Of a DNA stretch of 64,000 bases, positions 48,051-61,584 are shown one piece after another. The number at the start of each line of letters is the position of its first letter. Position 1 is the stretch's first letter. The notes under the pieces were generated by a model. That model was not told where the DNA came from and made no database searches. It saw only the letters and a list, made by a program, of their open reading frames with translations. Source of the stretch: Lethocerus indicus (taxonomy: Eukaryota; Arthropoda; Insecta; Hemiptera; Belostomatidae); contig JACDQD010000106.1 in NCBI GenBank assembly GCA_019843655.1, positions 2,480,001 through 2,544,000 on the forward strand, in the 5' to 3' direction. The translations under genes and the position numbers were made by a program.

Positions 48051-49629
48051 CTCTGCATTTCATTTTCCGTCTTTCCACTTTATTTGCATTTCCACTCTAG
48101 TTTTCATTTAAAATTTCCTGTCGCCACCATAAACCTGGATGTTGAATTCCGCTCCCTCTTTTAAATTACGCCGCAGAGTATTTCAGTATTCCCGTTTAGG
48201 AATTCAGAAAAAAAGGTATTATCTAAAGAAATTACAGTGTCGTTTAAATTTGACCCGTGCAATCACTGCGAGGTCGGAGCTTGCGCGGATCTAGCTACTG
48301 CTATTACCAAACTGGCCAGTTGGTGATGATTCCACGCCTGAATGTTTAAAACATGAAACGATATTTAATTGAAGAAATTACCTTCGATCCTATAAGACTA
48401 CGTTGCGATTTGAACGCACTGTGAAGCCTGTTTCATTCCTGACACTATTCTGCTAACCTCTACCAATATTAAGAATCGCGCAGATTGATTTCAGAACGAA
48501 GGAAGCTATAAAATGGAAGAGACGTGGAATAAAATATTTACTATAATTCAAAGATAGTGAAATAATTTGTAAAAGCCATTTGAAGCTTTTAATAGTTTTA
48601 TGATAGTTTGTTTTTGCGTTGGACATGTCACACTCAATTGTAAACTATAAGAGCTAATTTTTTAAATAAATGTTTTAACTGATAATTCTGTTAGAAAGAG
48701 ACGTAACGTGGAAATTCGTATACAAAATACTAGTCGAACATAGGGACACATAGACAAATAAGAATAGACAGAATAATTAAAAGAGATTACGACAGACTGA
48801 AGGGAAACCGTTGAACGGTTTATTGGTGAAAAACCCGATAGATGGGAGGGAGGTGGTATGTGCAACTAACTAATGAGTCTCTTCCAAGTGGATAACAATC
48901 AATCAACGTGTTTTTCTGGCATCGATTAAACCACAAATAGACATTTGCAAGTTTATAAACGGTGCACGATTCTAAAAGTGTGTTGAGATACGGTAATTTT
49001 TTTTTGTTCATTCACTTATCTGGTTGGCACTAGCAGTTCTAACTCAATACTTCCTGGCGACTCTTACAACACCCGGTCTTAAATAATTTCCTATTCTGTG
49101 AACAATTTGTAATGACGTATCTCATTGTTCTTACAGGTATAAAAGAACCGGTGCTCTTAAGTTTTTTTCTGTTTTGTGAGCTTCGAAAGCCACCAAATGA
49201 ATAATTTTGTTTTCGATAGTTTGAAGACGGTTTGTGAATAAGAAATTGAGGTGTTATTATAGCGCGTCTTCTTTGAATTCGTAAGAGGAAAATACGCTCT
49301 GCTTGTTGCCCGTGGCGTAATTTAGCGTAATTTCCCCTTGTTGCGACCTGGAATAAGATTGGTCCTCTAGGCGGGGTGAAGATTAAATTGAAGGATATAC
49401 AGAAGAACCAGAGTGGGAGCATTCAGAAAGACTCCCAAGCGAGCAATCGTGCCGACGGAATTTGTTATATTGCGCAATATTTATAATTGAGAATTAAGGT
49501 TCTTCAGCTTGATTTCTCAAATATACGTACAAGTCACCGCTACAGATATATGATTACACTAACTCAAACCACACATAAGCGGTCCTAAAATATTTTATCG
49601 GCGATCCACAAATTTACCGTCAGAATTCC

Positions 49630-49700
49630 ACTGAAGGTGGCGGGAAGGGGGAACTGGTCTAGCATAAGACCAAATCAGTGGATGTAGAGAGGGGAGTGGA
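49630..49700 (+). repeat. Degenerate hammerhead terminal repeat
   Basis: Keeps CTGAAGGTGGCG and ACTGGTCTAGCATAAGACCA, so the GGTCT/AGACC pairing is retained, but GAAA has become GAAC and helix II is rewritten. Confidence 0.5.
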
Positions 49701-50859
49701 GCAAGAATTGTCCTTCGCTCGCGTCCCAAATGGGTATCCCGTAACACATGAATGTTTATATTCACTTGTCTTGTTCGTACGACTACGCTCCTGTAGGATT
49801 TTAGAATAATCAAAAGATCTTATCCCATAAGATCTTATCCAAGTAAAATCGTATAAACGGGCAAAATAGGCGTCCGATAGCAGTCTTTTGTTCGGGCAAC
49901 AACTCAGACGAGACAACCAAACTGAGTAAATCAATAAAATGTACTGGAAGTACTTATCTACGTATCTGAGGCTAAGAAAGGTAAAGTGAGGCTCACTCTT
50001 AGATGTGTCTATTGCCGGTGAAATCCAGCTCCGTCCTTGGAGCAAGCAATCCGCGCAAAATCGTCTACAGCCAGTCCCACGGATTAAGAGCAACTTCGCC
50101 TTCCTCTTCCCTACAACAATTCTGTTCCAACTGAATGAATAACTATTGCTATATACCGTAGCAATTTGTATAAGAGTCAATACGGCGCTGAGTCGTTTGG
50201 TCACTCGCCACCATCGTATGAAATTCGACGGCAAATTCGACGCCTTCCAACATGTTTGGCCTTTATCTTAAAATATATTATACGTAAACTTTTGTTTTTT
50301 AGTATTCGAGACCACCGCCCTCAACATTTCTAGGCTTCTAGGCTCTAACAGGGTTCACAGCCAGTAATGGGTTGTATAATAAGCCCGATTTATCGTAACG
50401 GACCGTTGAAAAAGTTATCCACAGATCAAATTTCACCGCTATCCACATAATTCTTATGTAATCTGAGCGGTCGGTTGTATCCGCGTGTGAGTGCGGATGA
50501 TTGAACGTTTATCACCCATCGTCGGCAAATAGTGTTATACGTTAGTTGGGAAGTCCGATCAAATTTTTCAACAAGATAAACCAATTGACCCCGGTTTTAA
50601 AATCGTAAGATTCTCCCAATGACGCGATTCTCAATCTATTCTCCAGGACTTTTCCACTCTCGTAATAACCTAGTGTATATAACGTTACGGTGTTATACGT
50701 CAGTGCTTAGCCCTTGTGAAGGGCCATGTCTCAGGAGAAATACGAATTGCGGATTTTACGATCTATGTCTCCTCTCGCTTGTTTGATCTTTGGCTAGACT
50801 GGTTAAGGTCATAAACCGCTGAACCGAATCTATTCTGATGAAAAGTGACATTCCCTAAC

Positions 50860-51075
50860 AACAACAATTAGAAAACAAAGACATGGCCCCCATGTATACA
50901 TGACGAAAAAGACCACAGTTAAATCTAAGTGACAGTGCAGACGGGATGACAGACAGGCAAACAATATGCCAGAGTGACTCACCACGCTATTGTCAAAAAC
51001 AGGTCTACCGAAGATCGACAGCAGCCGAAACCGGTCCGGAAAGGAGACAGATTATCGAAAAAACTACGGTAAATA
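50860..51075 (+). repeat. Degenerate terminal repeat with internal flank
   Basis: An AGAAAACAAAGACA start and a GAGTGACTCACCAC block are shared with 25565-25680. The ribozyme region reads CCGAAGATCGACAGCAGCCG and then AAACCGGTCCGG, with the helix I strand lost. Confidence 0.5.
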
Positions 51076-52971
51076 ACGAAGTGTTTCATTTTCAATTTCC
51101 TTTCAGAAAATGTCCCGATATCAAATAGTTTTTAGGTAGGACTAGTTTATTTTCCGGACTGTTTAAAAGTTTTTGGACCGTTAATAAACTGAGATTGGTG
51201 CACAGGAACATTGCAACTAAATTACAGTTATTTTTACTTATGGTTTCAATTAATGCATTTCTAAAATATACATTTGAGTTGAAGTGAAGCGTCGAGTAAC
51301 GTCGCGGATTTAAACTCTCTCAAGTGGGTCGTATTAGTGGGACTATTTATAGAGAGAGGAAGGTTGGAGCGTGGAGCTTGCAGCTGGAACAGAACGGCCG
51401 GCCTCCTCCAGGGGGATCCCCCCCAATCAGGGCCCATTGTTATCCGCCACATACCATACGCACAAAGAGTCCCATTCAAGAATTTTAAACAGGGTTTTGT
51501 TTTTGGCAGAAAATCATTGAAATATCCGTTATGAGGTGGTTCAATTTAGAGGTGAGAGCGTTTAAGATTGGTAGAACCTAGGAACATTATCACTGAAGGA
51601 AAACAAATTCCTCGTGCTTATTGGACTAAGTTGCTGTAATATATAGACGGGAATCAAAAACGTGGCCCGTGGGGATATGAACATTTAATTTGATAACTGC
51701 CGTTTGACTGTCACGATTGTATATTGAGATAACGCGGACTGTATATTCAGAATACAATCTCGAATTCAACGATCGTAAGAGGGATAGACGTAAAGTGTAT
51801 GTGTGATTCCCATGATATATGTCACATGTCAAGGACAAACCTGCCGAGTTGGTTAACTCCATACAAATGATAGGTGGAAAACATTCGGTTAAAATCAACA
51901 AGAGGTCATATAATTTGCACCAATATCAATATTATATGAACGGAGAAAGTTTAAACTTCAGATTTAATCGCTGTTTCGTATTTCATAATTTCGCTATCTC
52001 GAAACATGTATTCGAAAGTGTTATAAATACGTATGAAACGGTTATATTTTTTAGATACTTATCAGCCTAAATGGATCTGAATGTTAGAGTGCGTTACACA
52101 GTATTTTGTATGGCTGTATTTCGTTGAAATACTCGGCCCGTAATTTAAACGACGAGTTAATCAAAATCTTTTAAAAATCCGATTAGCGTAGTAAATTTTG
52201 AAAGTCACAGCCAACATTTTTGAATACCAAAATAGCCAGGATCCTTTGGCAGATCGAAGTGTTTAAACCGTGCAGCCCTACATTGGGTGATTTAAACGCC
52301 TGGTAAATTAATGACAGTCAACTTCTAGAACGTTTAACAAGAAAGGCATTTCCTGTTTATCTCCGTCAGGGTAACCGAGGATTAGCCAGAACATTGGGGA
52401 GAGATAACAATTGGAGGCGGAACGAATTGTACCGACAAGTGCAAGTTTTGACTGCCACGATTCTAGGAACGGACAATAAATCAAACAGAAGAATTTTATC
52501 AATTACGCCAACATCTTTGCAGCCTGTTTTCCTCTTTACGTTGCATTGTATAGGACAATATTATTTGCACAGTTGTTTCTATCAGTTCATCACAATTTTT
52601 GGTTTTATAAATAACAGACACGTAAAATACATTGTTGTTTTCCTCTTATTCGGTCTTTTGGACTTCTGATTAGTCACTTTGGATGATTTTTGGGCATCCT
52701 CACTGCACATTGTCACTGTCACTTGTACTGTGGTGGTTGTCTGTTTGTATATGTATTATTATCTTTTTGAGGGATGTTTGCCTAATTTGGGTTGCGAGGG
52801 ATTTTGTTAATCGACTTAAGCCTTTATCGGATTATCGGTCAAATATATATTTGATCACACAACTGGTCACAACTATCAGTTTCCAACTTCCAAATATATG
52901 ACAGGAAACCTATTTTTATTTACGTCATCATAAACGTTTTCCTGTTAATCAAATATGTATTGAAAAAAGTC

Positions 52972-53600
52972 GATGCAAGTGCACCCAACGAACTTTAGTT
53001 AAGTACATTTCCGCACCACACTCAGGGGCGCGCTAGTTAATCGATGCAAGTGCACCCAACGAACTTTAGTTAAGTACATTTCCGCACCACCCTCAGGGGG
53101 CGCTAGTTAATCGATGCAAGTGCACCCAACGAACTTTAGTTAAGTACATTTCCGCACCACCCTCAGGGGGCGCTAGTTAATCGATGCAAGTGCACCCAAC
53201 GAACTTTAGTTAAGTACATTTCCGCACCACCCTCAGGGGGCGCTAGTTAATCGATGCAAGTGCACCCAACGAACTTTAGTTAAGTACATTTCCGCACCAC
53301 CCTCAGGGGGCGCTAGTTTATCGGTGCAAGTGGACCCAACGAACTTTAGTTAAGTACATTTCCGCACCACCCTCAGGGGGCGCTAGTTTATCGGTGCAAG
53401 TGCACCCAACGAACTTTAGTTAAGTACATTTCCGCACCACCCTCAGGGGGGCGCTAGTTTATCGGTGCAAGTGCACCCAACGAACTTTAGTTAAGTACAT
53501 TTCCGCACCACCCTCAGGGGGGCGCTAGTTTATCGATGCAAGTGCACCCAACGAACTTTAGTTAAGTACATTTCCGCACCACACTCAGAGGAGCGCTAGG
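52972..53600 (-). repeat. 70-bp satellite array A3
   Basis: Nine units in the same orientation as array A2. The first five carry CTAGTTAATCGATGCAAG at the junction; later ones carry CTAGTTTATCGGTGCAAG. The switch part-way suggests block-wise amplification. Confidence 0.92.
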
Positions 53601-53776
53601 TACTCTGTATATAATTATTGAATCTAATTTTTATTGAATGAGAAAGCAAAACATTCATAGAGAAATAAAAACTTAATATTGTACCACTGTACAATACAAC
53701 ACTGTGCCACAGTACAAGTGACAGTGACAGTTCATTGAGGATGCCCAAAAAACATCCAAAGTGCCAAAGTGACACC

Positions 53777-53813
53777 GCTACTGGAGATGGCGAGCAACCG
53801 ACATCAGTCTAGC
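53777..53813 (+). ncRNA. Degenerate hammerhead motif
   Basis: Same 37-nt frame with GCTA and TAGC kept for helix I, but the core reads CTGGAGA and GACA, so both catalytic segments are mutated. Predicted inactive. Confidence 0.45.
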
Positions 53814-53864
53814 TAAAGACGAAACCAGCCAGAGGAGACAAAAACACACGAAATTTATTTTATT

Positions 53865-55105
53865 TATTAACTCAATAGCTTGGGATTCGTCTGCACTACC
53901 CGACGTTAGTGACCCGGAAATTTTGCCCGTAAATCAGAATTGTGAATAAAACGCAAGACCCGCGCTGTCAACTTAATCTTCATCTGTTCTCATCTTATGA
54001 AAACTTCTTCAAGATGTCCATGCTTGTTCCTTGCTGGTACTCCCTGTTCCCCATCAAATTATACAGAGGATAATTTTCCCCAAATCATTTTGCTCAAAGA
54101 AATATCTCTCTTAATGTGTACTCCAGCTGGGGAAACCCGAGCAATTGCAATGGTCAACAGTGAGCATAAAGTTTTCCCAAGTGACCTAAGGGTACAGAGT
54201 CGTCCGATCCGGTCTGTCTGTAAACTGACCTCAGATTTGATAACCTTCAGGAGACAGCAAAGGCCAAACGCAATCGGTCACCTCTGTATATTTAGTCCAA
54301 CATTTTAGTATTCCGCAACAGTTCTATTTCAGGATTAAGACCTGGCGGTAGAATAATGCATGAGACGTAGTATAAGGTGGTGAAATAAGTTTCTAGGCGT
54401 TTGTATATGTATGCACCCGACCCCTGATCTGCCTTAACAGAAATAATGTTTTAGAATAAGTATTCTTGTAGTGTCGATTTATTGATCATTTGTCTCTTTG
54501 GATGGGCGATAATAAGGAGAACTGTTTATTTCGGCTAACTTTATAAAGAATCCTGTCTAGTGTACGAGTAAGAAGCTAAAATTGTTTTCCACGTAAAATA
54601 ATTTCGCCAGCAATAAATTAACCCTCCATATCCCGTAATTTTGCTCCGTAAAAATGGTCCGATACAAGATTTTGTATGCCTTACTTCAAAGGCTAAACTA
54701 TTTTATATTTTACCGAAGGGAAAACAATAGATGGGTTTGTTATTCGAGTCAACAAGAGTCGCAAACAAACTACCACTAGGCAAGCATAGTCTGTCAACAC
54801 AGTTATCTCGAGGAGTGAACGCCCGTCGAAACCGTGGAAGTGGAGTTCTGGGGAATTTTATTCCCAATGTTTACAATACAAGTGTTGTAACTGGTCAAAT
54901 ATTATAAGTGATAAACTGTTCTGAAGAAATCGATCCGAGATTAATATCGAAGATGTTAAAGGGTATTCGTTTTGAGGAAGGTCAAATATATGGCAGTGAC
55001 AATCGTTGTGGGAATAAGATGGCGGATTCACGGTTTGTTTTAGTTTTTTATTATTACCAGTCTTAATCAAAATCCCTGAAGTTTGGATTATGTTCAAAAC
55101 AAACG
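53865..55105. other. Intergenic, no gene recognised
   Basis: A 103-codon open frame at 53997-54308 has no recognisable motif or splice context. Nothing else is supported. Confidence 0.45.
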
Positions 55106-55109
55106 CAGC

Positions 55110-55475
55110 TTAACCAAAAGAAGCTACCTGCAACCGCCCAATAATAAAACCATAACAAACAAACATAAACAGGACAACCTCCACAGTAAAAGTGAAGTGA
55201 CAGGATCCCACCACAGGAAGAACTCACCTGCCTAATGACAAAAAAAAGAGTTACTGAAGATGGCGAGCAGCTGAAGCCGGCAGAAGACCAGAAAACAGCG
55301 AGAGGAAACAGAAGATGAAGGAAACTACGATATTCCAAACCCTAACCGACCACAAAACAGGTATTAGAAAATGGATGATGTTTACTTATAAAGATTGAGT
55401 AGTGGCTCAAAAGTCTGGGACGAGAGTGAGTCATCAGTACCGAATCCATTTATGCCGACTGATTTCTCGCTCTCC
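55110..55475 (+). repeat. Repeat copy paired with 47640-48050, includes terminal repeat
   Basis: Carries CTGAAGATGGCGAGCAGCTG followed by AAGCCGGCAG, so the ribozyme core is half preserved, and the CCACAAAACAGGTATTAGAA end. The similarity to 47.6 kb continues about 110 bp beyond that end, further than the 119-bp repeat itself. Confidence 0.65.
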
Positions 55476-55479
55476 ATTT

Positions 55480-58400
55480 CTTTCTCCGTGTTTTCCTCGC
55501 GTAAATTGAAACATAGCGCGGCTCTCTTTCGAGAATATTATTGTCGCGGTAAAATATAAATCTTAAAATTACGATTGTTATCTATGCGGATGTAATATTC
55601 TGTTACATTTTATCGGTTCAGTATTAAGTAGAACACTTGGGTGCTTTGATTAGGAGGGGCACACCGCATTGTATTGGGACGCCCATTCGAATTAATGAGC
55701 AAATGTTTACCAGTCAGCGGCAGCTAACTAAACTGTCTCAATTTTTTGTATTAGTTGTTTTTAGGTGTCGCAGTTCACGAACACACACATCAGAAATACA
55801 GACATAAATACGAAACTAACAAATAAAAAACACACAATCGCAGACACATTCTTGATAATTGGCGATTGATTGGTTTTTATCCACCAAAATACTAACTGGT
55901 TATTCAATAGACGAGTTAAATGACCTATAAAAAACTATGATATCAATAAATCTATCAGACATATGGCCTCTACTCATATTTTGTAACAAAATTCCTTGCC
56001 CAATTCAAAATAAATGTTTTTGAAATAGCAAGGTGAAATATACAGAAAGAATCAACTTTAATCCGTATAGTAAGCGGGAGATTCCTAATATTTTTATTAA
56101 AAAAGCAACAAAAAAATCCAAAAAATAAAGCAAATGTTTTTTCACCCACATTTATATTTTATTGTTAAATTTAATTTTGTTATTAATTATAAACAGAAAT
56201 ATTAACGAATTCTGAAGGTTTAACTCTTGTTGTATCAAGTAAATATAGTACTTTAAATATATAAGATAAATTCGTTTGATGACTCCAATTAGGGTGAATC
56301 TACTGGGAATCTATTAGGAAGAAAAAATGCTTTTTATTCCGCTTTATAATTTCACTACTGTTTAAAAATAATACGGCAAACAAGAGGATGAGCGTCTTCT
56401 ATGACTTACCAATGGAGAATGAGGAATTTAAAATAATATTTGTTTGCTTAATTATTTACTAATTATGTACTTATTAAGTTAAAATGTTGATCTCATAATT
56501 TTGCAAGATAAATGTTAATTACAAAATCTGGGAATTACTGTTTCCTAGGAAAAGCGGATATAATAAGTAAAAGGAAATTAAAATTCCAAGAAGGAGAAAG
56601 TAATACAATACCCATTGAAAAAAGCAGACGGAACATTCAGAATTATGTAATAAATATTAATTTAGCATTTTTCCAGAAGCTATCAATAATATTCCAATTT
56701 GAAGAAATACGATTAAATACCTTATTTCAAAATCGGAATAAAATATGACCCTTCTGCGGGCTCGATATAAGGTAGAAATTATAGCGCTACCTAGTGGTAG
56801 AGATCGGAAACATGTGATCACAAAACACATGACAGCGCAATCTGTGTGTGTTTAACGGTACTTAGTTGTTCTACTTATTCCGTGCCTATGGGAAATACGT
56901 AAGTTGCGATTAACGGTACATCGATGAAATTTGTCCATCATTTATTTTTTATGCAATGGAGAAATGAAAGCCTTTTCGTGAAACCGGGGAATCACGCCTG
57001 GAAACGATCCCTTCCATATCAGGGTCACATTTTAGGAATTATTAGGAATGTTTTTTATGATGAACATTTAAAGATAATATCACAGAAATGATAAATTTCA
57101 TTATTAAATATAAAAAATAAGAATAATCCGGTAGATAAAAGTTTTAACTTGTATTTAATGACATTAAATTAATGAACAATCTAACAAATTAAAAAAGGAG
57201 TAATATGTAAATAAATTATAATTATCAGCGTCAATTTCTCAAATTGAGTACCTCACTAGCAAAAAAAATTAAATATTCAAAATTGAGAATATCCATTCAA
57301 GTTTTTATTTAATATTGATACAACTAATTTGGGATAGTTGAATGAAATTTAATATTGTATCATGAATTCGGTCAAAGGTGTAAAATTGCATTAATTTATA
57401 TCAAACAAACAAAATGTATGCTTGTATAATTATGTTAAATCATAGACTGCTATTCACTGCTTTGCTTAGTATTTTGTAAGCTAATATAAAATTCTGCGTA
57501 TTTCATTTTTTCCTTTCACATTTATGTCCTACCCGACCTCAAATCTACATAGACTGTCACAGTACATATGCTTTTTGTTTAACTGACTTACTTTTATTTT
57601 TGAAATAGCTTAAAGGAATTTTAAATCTTTTTTTAAATATATTGTTATAACAAACATTATTATTGTTATTGCGATATTATAAACTAACAATTAATTGGAT
57701 TTAATTCATTGATATCTAAGGTCTAATTTTATCATAGTACACTCTTACATTTGCTTGTAATACCGAAAACAAGATAGAATCGTATTTTATTTCTCTACGC
57801 AAAAGATACGAATCGCGAAGAATTAGTATCTTCGTCTTAATCATGACACGGTTCTACCGATTGAGAAATTTCAGTCAATGACGAAATTTCGCAGGGGTTT
57901 TCTTTTTTCGCAATAAAAAAACTTAGGAATGCACAACTTGTCATGTTTGAGAGTTTGTTGGGGGTTCGCAACAATGCGACCATTGATTGCTGAACTTAAA
58001 GTAACTAAAGGTTAAGAATTAAGGAAAATAGAAAATATATTAATTGGTAAATCTGATCCTTCTCTAGAAGGGCTTGAGTAAAACAATGTTTTTTGAAAAA
58101 ATGTACTTTTTTCACTATAACATTTGGTATCAAATATATTTTATGAAACTCTCTTTATCCATCATCTCTTCAGTAGGCTGGGGTGGCACTGAAGCATGGC
58201 GGTAGGCAGTGGTGAATACGTGACTCCACTTTTTCTCTCATTCACTTGCGTTCTGCATTCGTAGCCGAATTCGACCGACTAAAAATGTCTTATATTTTAT
58301 ATTTTACGCAGTTCTAATAAACTGAACCATTCTGTCCTACTAAATGTATTTGACTACTGCACAATGCTACAGAAGACAGAGAGATGCTTTCCAAACGCGG

Positions 58401-60285
58401 GCGGTTTGAATCAAATCTATTTCAATACTGGTGTAATTGGTGTCTACTTGGAGTGCAACTGTTTCATAATGGCGGTCTAATTTGCGCCCGGCGTTCGGAA
58501 TATAAAAAACAAAACGAAATGGATAAAAACAATCGGTCCTAATTTTTTTTTTTTTTAGTTGCGTAAAGTTGACGGCTCTGGTGTGCACAGTTCGACTTTC
58601 ACTTCCCGTTCGCTCTGAAGTTACGTGACTCGTCCCGTCCGTAACAGAGCTTCATTTTCTCCACAGCCTTCATCATCAAAGTCCTTACACGCTCCTGTAT
58701 TAAATACAGTCAGTAAGTATGGTTGCTGTGACTATTTAAAATGACAGTATCCTTGTTGTTGTTTGGAAAATCGCAGTAATAATTCCACTATTCCGCGTGG
58801 AAAGAATAACTAAAAATAACGTCGTTAGTGTTGGCTGACCCCGTTGAAGCATTACTGGTACAGTTACATAGGCACGAGTTCGTTACTGCTTTCTCTCGTC
58901 TGGTTGGCATCACTGAATGTTTTTCTCTCAAACTGGTTAGTGGACTGCTTCTTTCAGCCTTACTTCTGAACTAATTTATTTCTATTCCTATTCCTTGTTC
59001 CTATTCCATGTCGCACTAGAGTCACTTCTCACAATTTCCACGTTAGTATACCAACAACTTGCCAACACACTGTATTTTGTATACTATATTACAGGTTTGT
59101 ATATTACCACTTTCGAGTGCTAGTTAACTGACATTTCACTGTGGCGCAATCGTGTATAAGAGCCGGATTGCAGAATCGGAACAAAAAAAAAGAGGACTTT
59201 TTATATTCAGGAAATCTCGGGCAGTGAAAATTATTCCCAATTAACCGAAAGTGGTCCCCGTTAATGCGAATTATCAGTCGAATATCGAGGTATTAATCGT
59301 CGATTGCATCGAACGCATTAGATGCATAGAATGCATTAGAATGTTCATTTTTTAAATCTACCTGTAAAAATGTGTTACGTGTGTATGTAGATGACTAGCT
59401 TCCTAATGAAGGGATCGGTGCAGCGGACAGTCCGAATTAAAAAATGCAATTTTAGTTCTGTGTACTTTCTCTTTGGTCCATAACAAGTCAAGTGCCGGTG
59501 TGCCTTGGGCAATAGTGAACGTGGGTATATCGAGAACTATCAGAACAAAAAATTGAAACATACGTTATAGGATTATAACTCGTCCAATTTCCAATTTTTT
59601 TGTTCCCCGCGAGCAGTATAACCACTTAGCGCTTGGTCCACCCACCGACATTGCCTTTTATAGCGGGAAGAAATCCTTTCTAAACGTGCCGCCCACAGAG
59701 TTGCACTGAATCATGAATTACTTTTCGGCTATAGGAATAGGATGAAAATATGAGTATAAACACATAACGTGCAGTGGCCGAAACGTATGCGCGGCTAATA
59801 TTTATTGTATAAATGATTAAACGCCTCCACATGGCGGGACAGTGATCTGCCCTTTCCCTGAGTTAAAAGTTAATGTTTGAACTTTAAAAAGTCCTGTCCC
59901 CGCTGGGGACAAAAATAAGAACTATACTATCTCCATTTCTGAATAGTCTTCACCATAATAGGGTCTTACTAAATAGATGTTTTCTGTTTGTCCTCAACCG
60001 GGAGAAGACATTTTCGAAGCGTTGACGGATGGGTTTATCATTAATTCTTTGGATTTCTATCAGTCATCGTTCATTATTTAACACCGGCACTCATTTGGCC
60101 CAACTTCATCACCGCAGAGAAACTCATCAGACGAACAGTCTTATGGCCACACAATTGTTTACCAATCCCCCCTCTATAAATCATTTCCATTTATTTCTTA
60201 ATACCACTTCACAACACACGAAGAGTCAAACTGTAGGATTAGATCTTCTTCATGCTGCCAAATCATAATTCATCAATACTATATT
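55480..60285. other. Intergenic, no gene established
   Basis: Long AT-rich stretch with a T run at 58541-58557. The only splice-like signals are at 58599-58712, where good sites occur on both strands (see findings). Other frames are short and unsupported. Confidence 0.45.
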
Positions 60286-60333
60286 ACCGTAGATTTCGTG
60301 TGTTTCTGTCTCCTCTCGCGGGTTTGACATTTC

Positions 60334-60370
60334 GCTAGACCGGTATCGGCTGCTTCCATTCTTCAGTAGC
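60334..60370 (-). ncRNA. Degenerate hammerhead motif at the inverted left end
   Basis: Keeps GCTA, CTGAAGA, CCGGTC and TAGC, but GAAA is GATA and helix II has lost its G-C pairs. Predicted inactive, unlike its partner at the right end of the same unit. Confidence 0.5.
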
Positions 60371-60415
60371 GGTGTTAGTCACTTTTGGCAGTTTGGATAT
60401 TTTTTCGTCCGTTGA

Positions 60416-61206
60416 GTGCACTTGCACCGATAAACTAGCGCCCCCTGAGGGTGGTGCGGAAATGTACTTAACTAAAGTTCGTTGGGTCCACTTGCACCGA
60501 TAAACTAGCGCCCCCTGAGGGTGGTGCGGAAATGTACTTAACTAAAGTTCGTTGGGTCCACTTGCACCGATAAACTAGCGCCCCTGAGGGTGGTGCGGAA
60601 ATGTACTTAACTAAAGTTCGTTGGGTCCACTTGCACCGATAAACTAGCGCCCCTGAGGGTGGTGCGGAAATGTACTTAACTAAAGTTCGTTGGGTCCACT
60701 TGCACCGATAAACTAGCGCCCCCTGAGGGTGGTGCGGAAATGTACTTAACTAAAGTTCGTTGGGTCCACTTGCACCGATAAACTAGCGCCCCCTGAGGGT
60801 GGTGCGGAAATGTACTTAACTAAAGTTCGTTGGGTCCACTTGCACCGATAAACTAGCGCCCCCTGAGGGTGGTGCGGAAATGTACTTAACTAAAGTTCGT
60901 TGGGTCCACTTGCACCGATAAACTAGCGCCCCCTGAGGGTGGTGCGGAAATGTACTTAACTAAAGTTCGTTGGGTACACTTGCACCGATAAACTAGCGCC
61001 CCCTGAGGGTGGTGCGGAAATGTACTTAACTAAAGTTCGTTGGGTCCACTTGCACCGATAAACTAGCGCCCCCTGAGGGTGGTGCGGAAATGTACTTAAC
61101 TAAAGTTCGTTGGGTCCACTTGCACCGATAAACTAGCGCCCCCTCAGGGTGGTGCGGAAATGTACTTAACTAAAGTTCGTTGGGTCTACTTGCACCAATT
61201 AACTAG
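60416..61206 (+). repeat. 70-bp satellite array A4
   Basis: Eleven units, most of them identical to each other apart from single-base changes (two lack one C in the GCGCCCC block). Same orientation as array A1. It is more uniform than A1-A3, which points to recent amplification or homogenisation. Confidence 0.93.
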
Positions 61207-61547
61207 ATTAGTAAAAATAAACATTTTTCAATAAATTTTGTATCAACAGGATAACTTTTATGATCGTAAATACACAATACCAGATAGGTTCCTGTCACAT
61301 ATTTGGAAGTTAGATCCTAATAGTTGTGACCAGTTGTGTGATCAAATATATATTTGACCGATAATCCGACAAGGACTTAAGCCGGTTAACAAAATCCCTC
61401 CCAACCCAAATAAGACAAACAACATCCTCCAAAAACACAATAAGAAGACACATATACATACACAGGACGAAGAGACAACCACTACAGTACAAGTGACAGT
61501 GGCAGTGCAGTGAGGATGCCCAAAAAACATCCAAAGTGACTAACACC

Positions 61548-61584
61548 GCTGCTGAAGATGGCGAGCAGCCGAAACCGGTCTAGC
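61548..61584 (+). ncRNA. Hammerhead ribozyme-like motif (type I), copy 4
   Basis: Core CTGAAGA (61552-61558), helix II GGC-GAGCA-GCC (61560-61570), GAAA (61571-61574), GTC (61578-61580) and TAGC (61581-61584) are all intact. Helix I partner is GCTG (61548-61551), leaving one G-U pair. It lies at the right end of the satellite-bearing unit. Confidence 0.65.

Larger units (their letters stand above)
48055..52635. other. Intergenic with scattered terminal-repeat relics
   Basis: Minus-strand open frames of 127 codons (49422-49039) and 191 codons (50234-49659) are the longest here, but show no domain, and the second one ends inside a terminal-repeat relic (49630-49700). Other relics lie at 50755-50815 (minus) and 50860-51075 (plus). 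A GC-rich patch at 51330-51440 has no exon support. Confidence 0.45.
52640..53860 (-). mobile_element. Composite unit: terminal repeats, internal segment, 70-bp satellite
   Basis: Read on the minus strand, the order is: terminal repeat (53860-53740), AT-rich flank (53735-53606), nine satellite units (53600-52972), an internal segment (52960-52690), then a truncated second terminal repeat (52690-52640). The internal segment matches the one at 61235-61540. This is the same architecture as the unit at 60.3-61.7 kb, in opposite orientation. It has no coding capacity, so it is non-autonomous. Target-site duplications could not be picked out. Confidence 0.7.
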
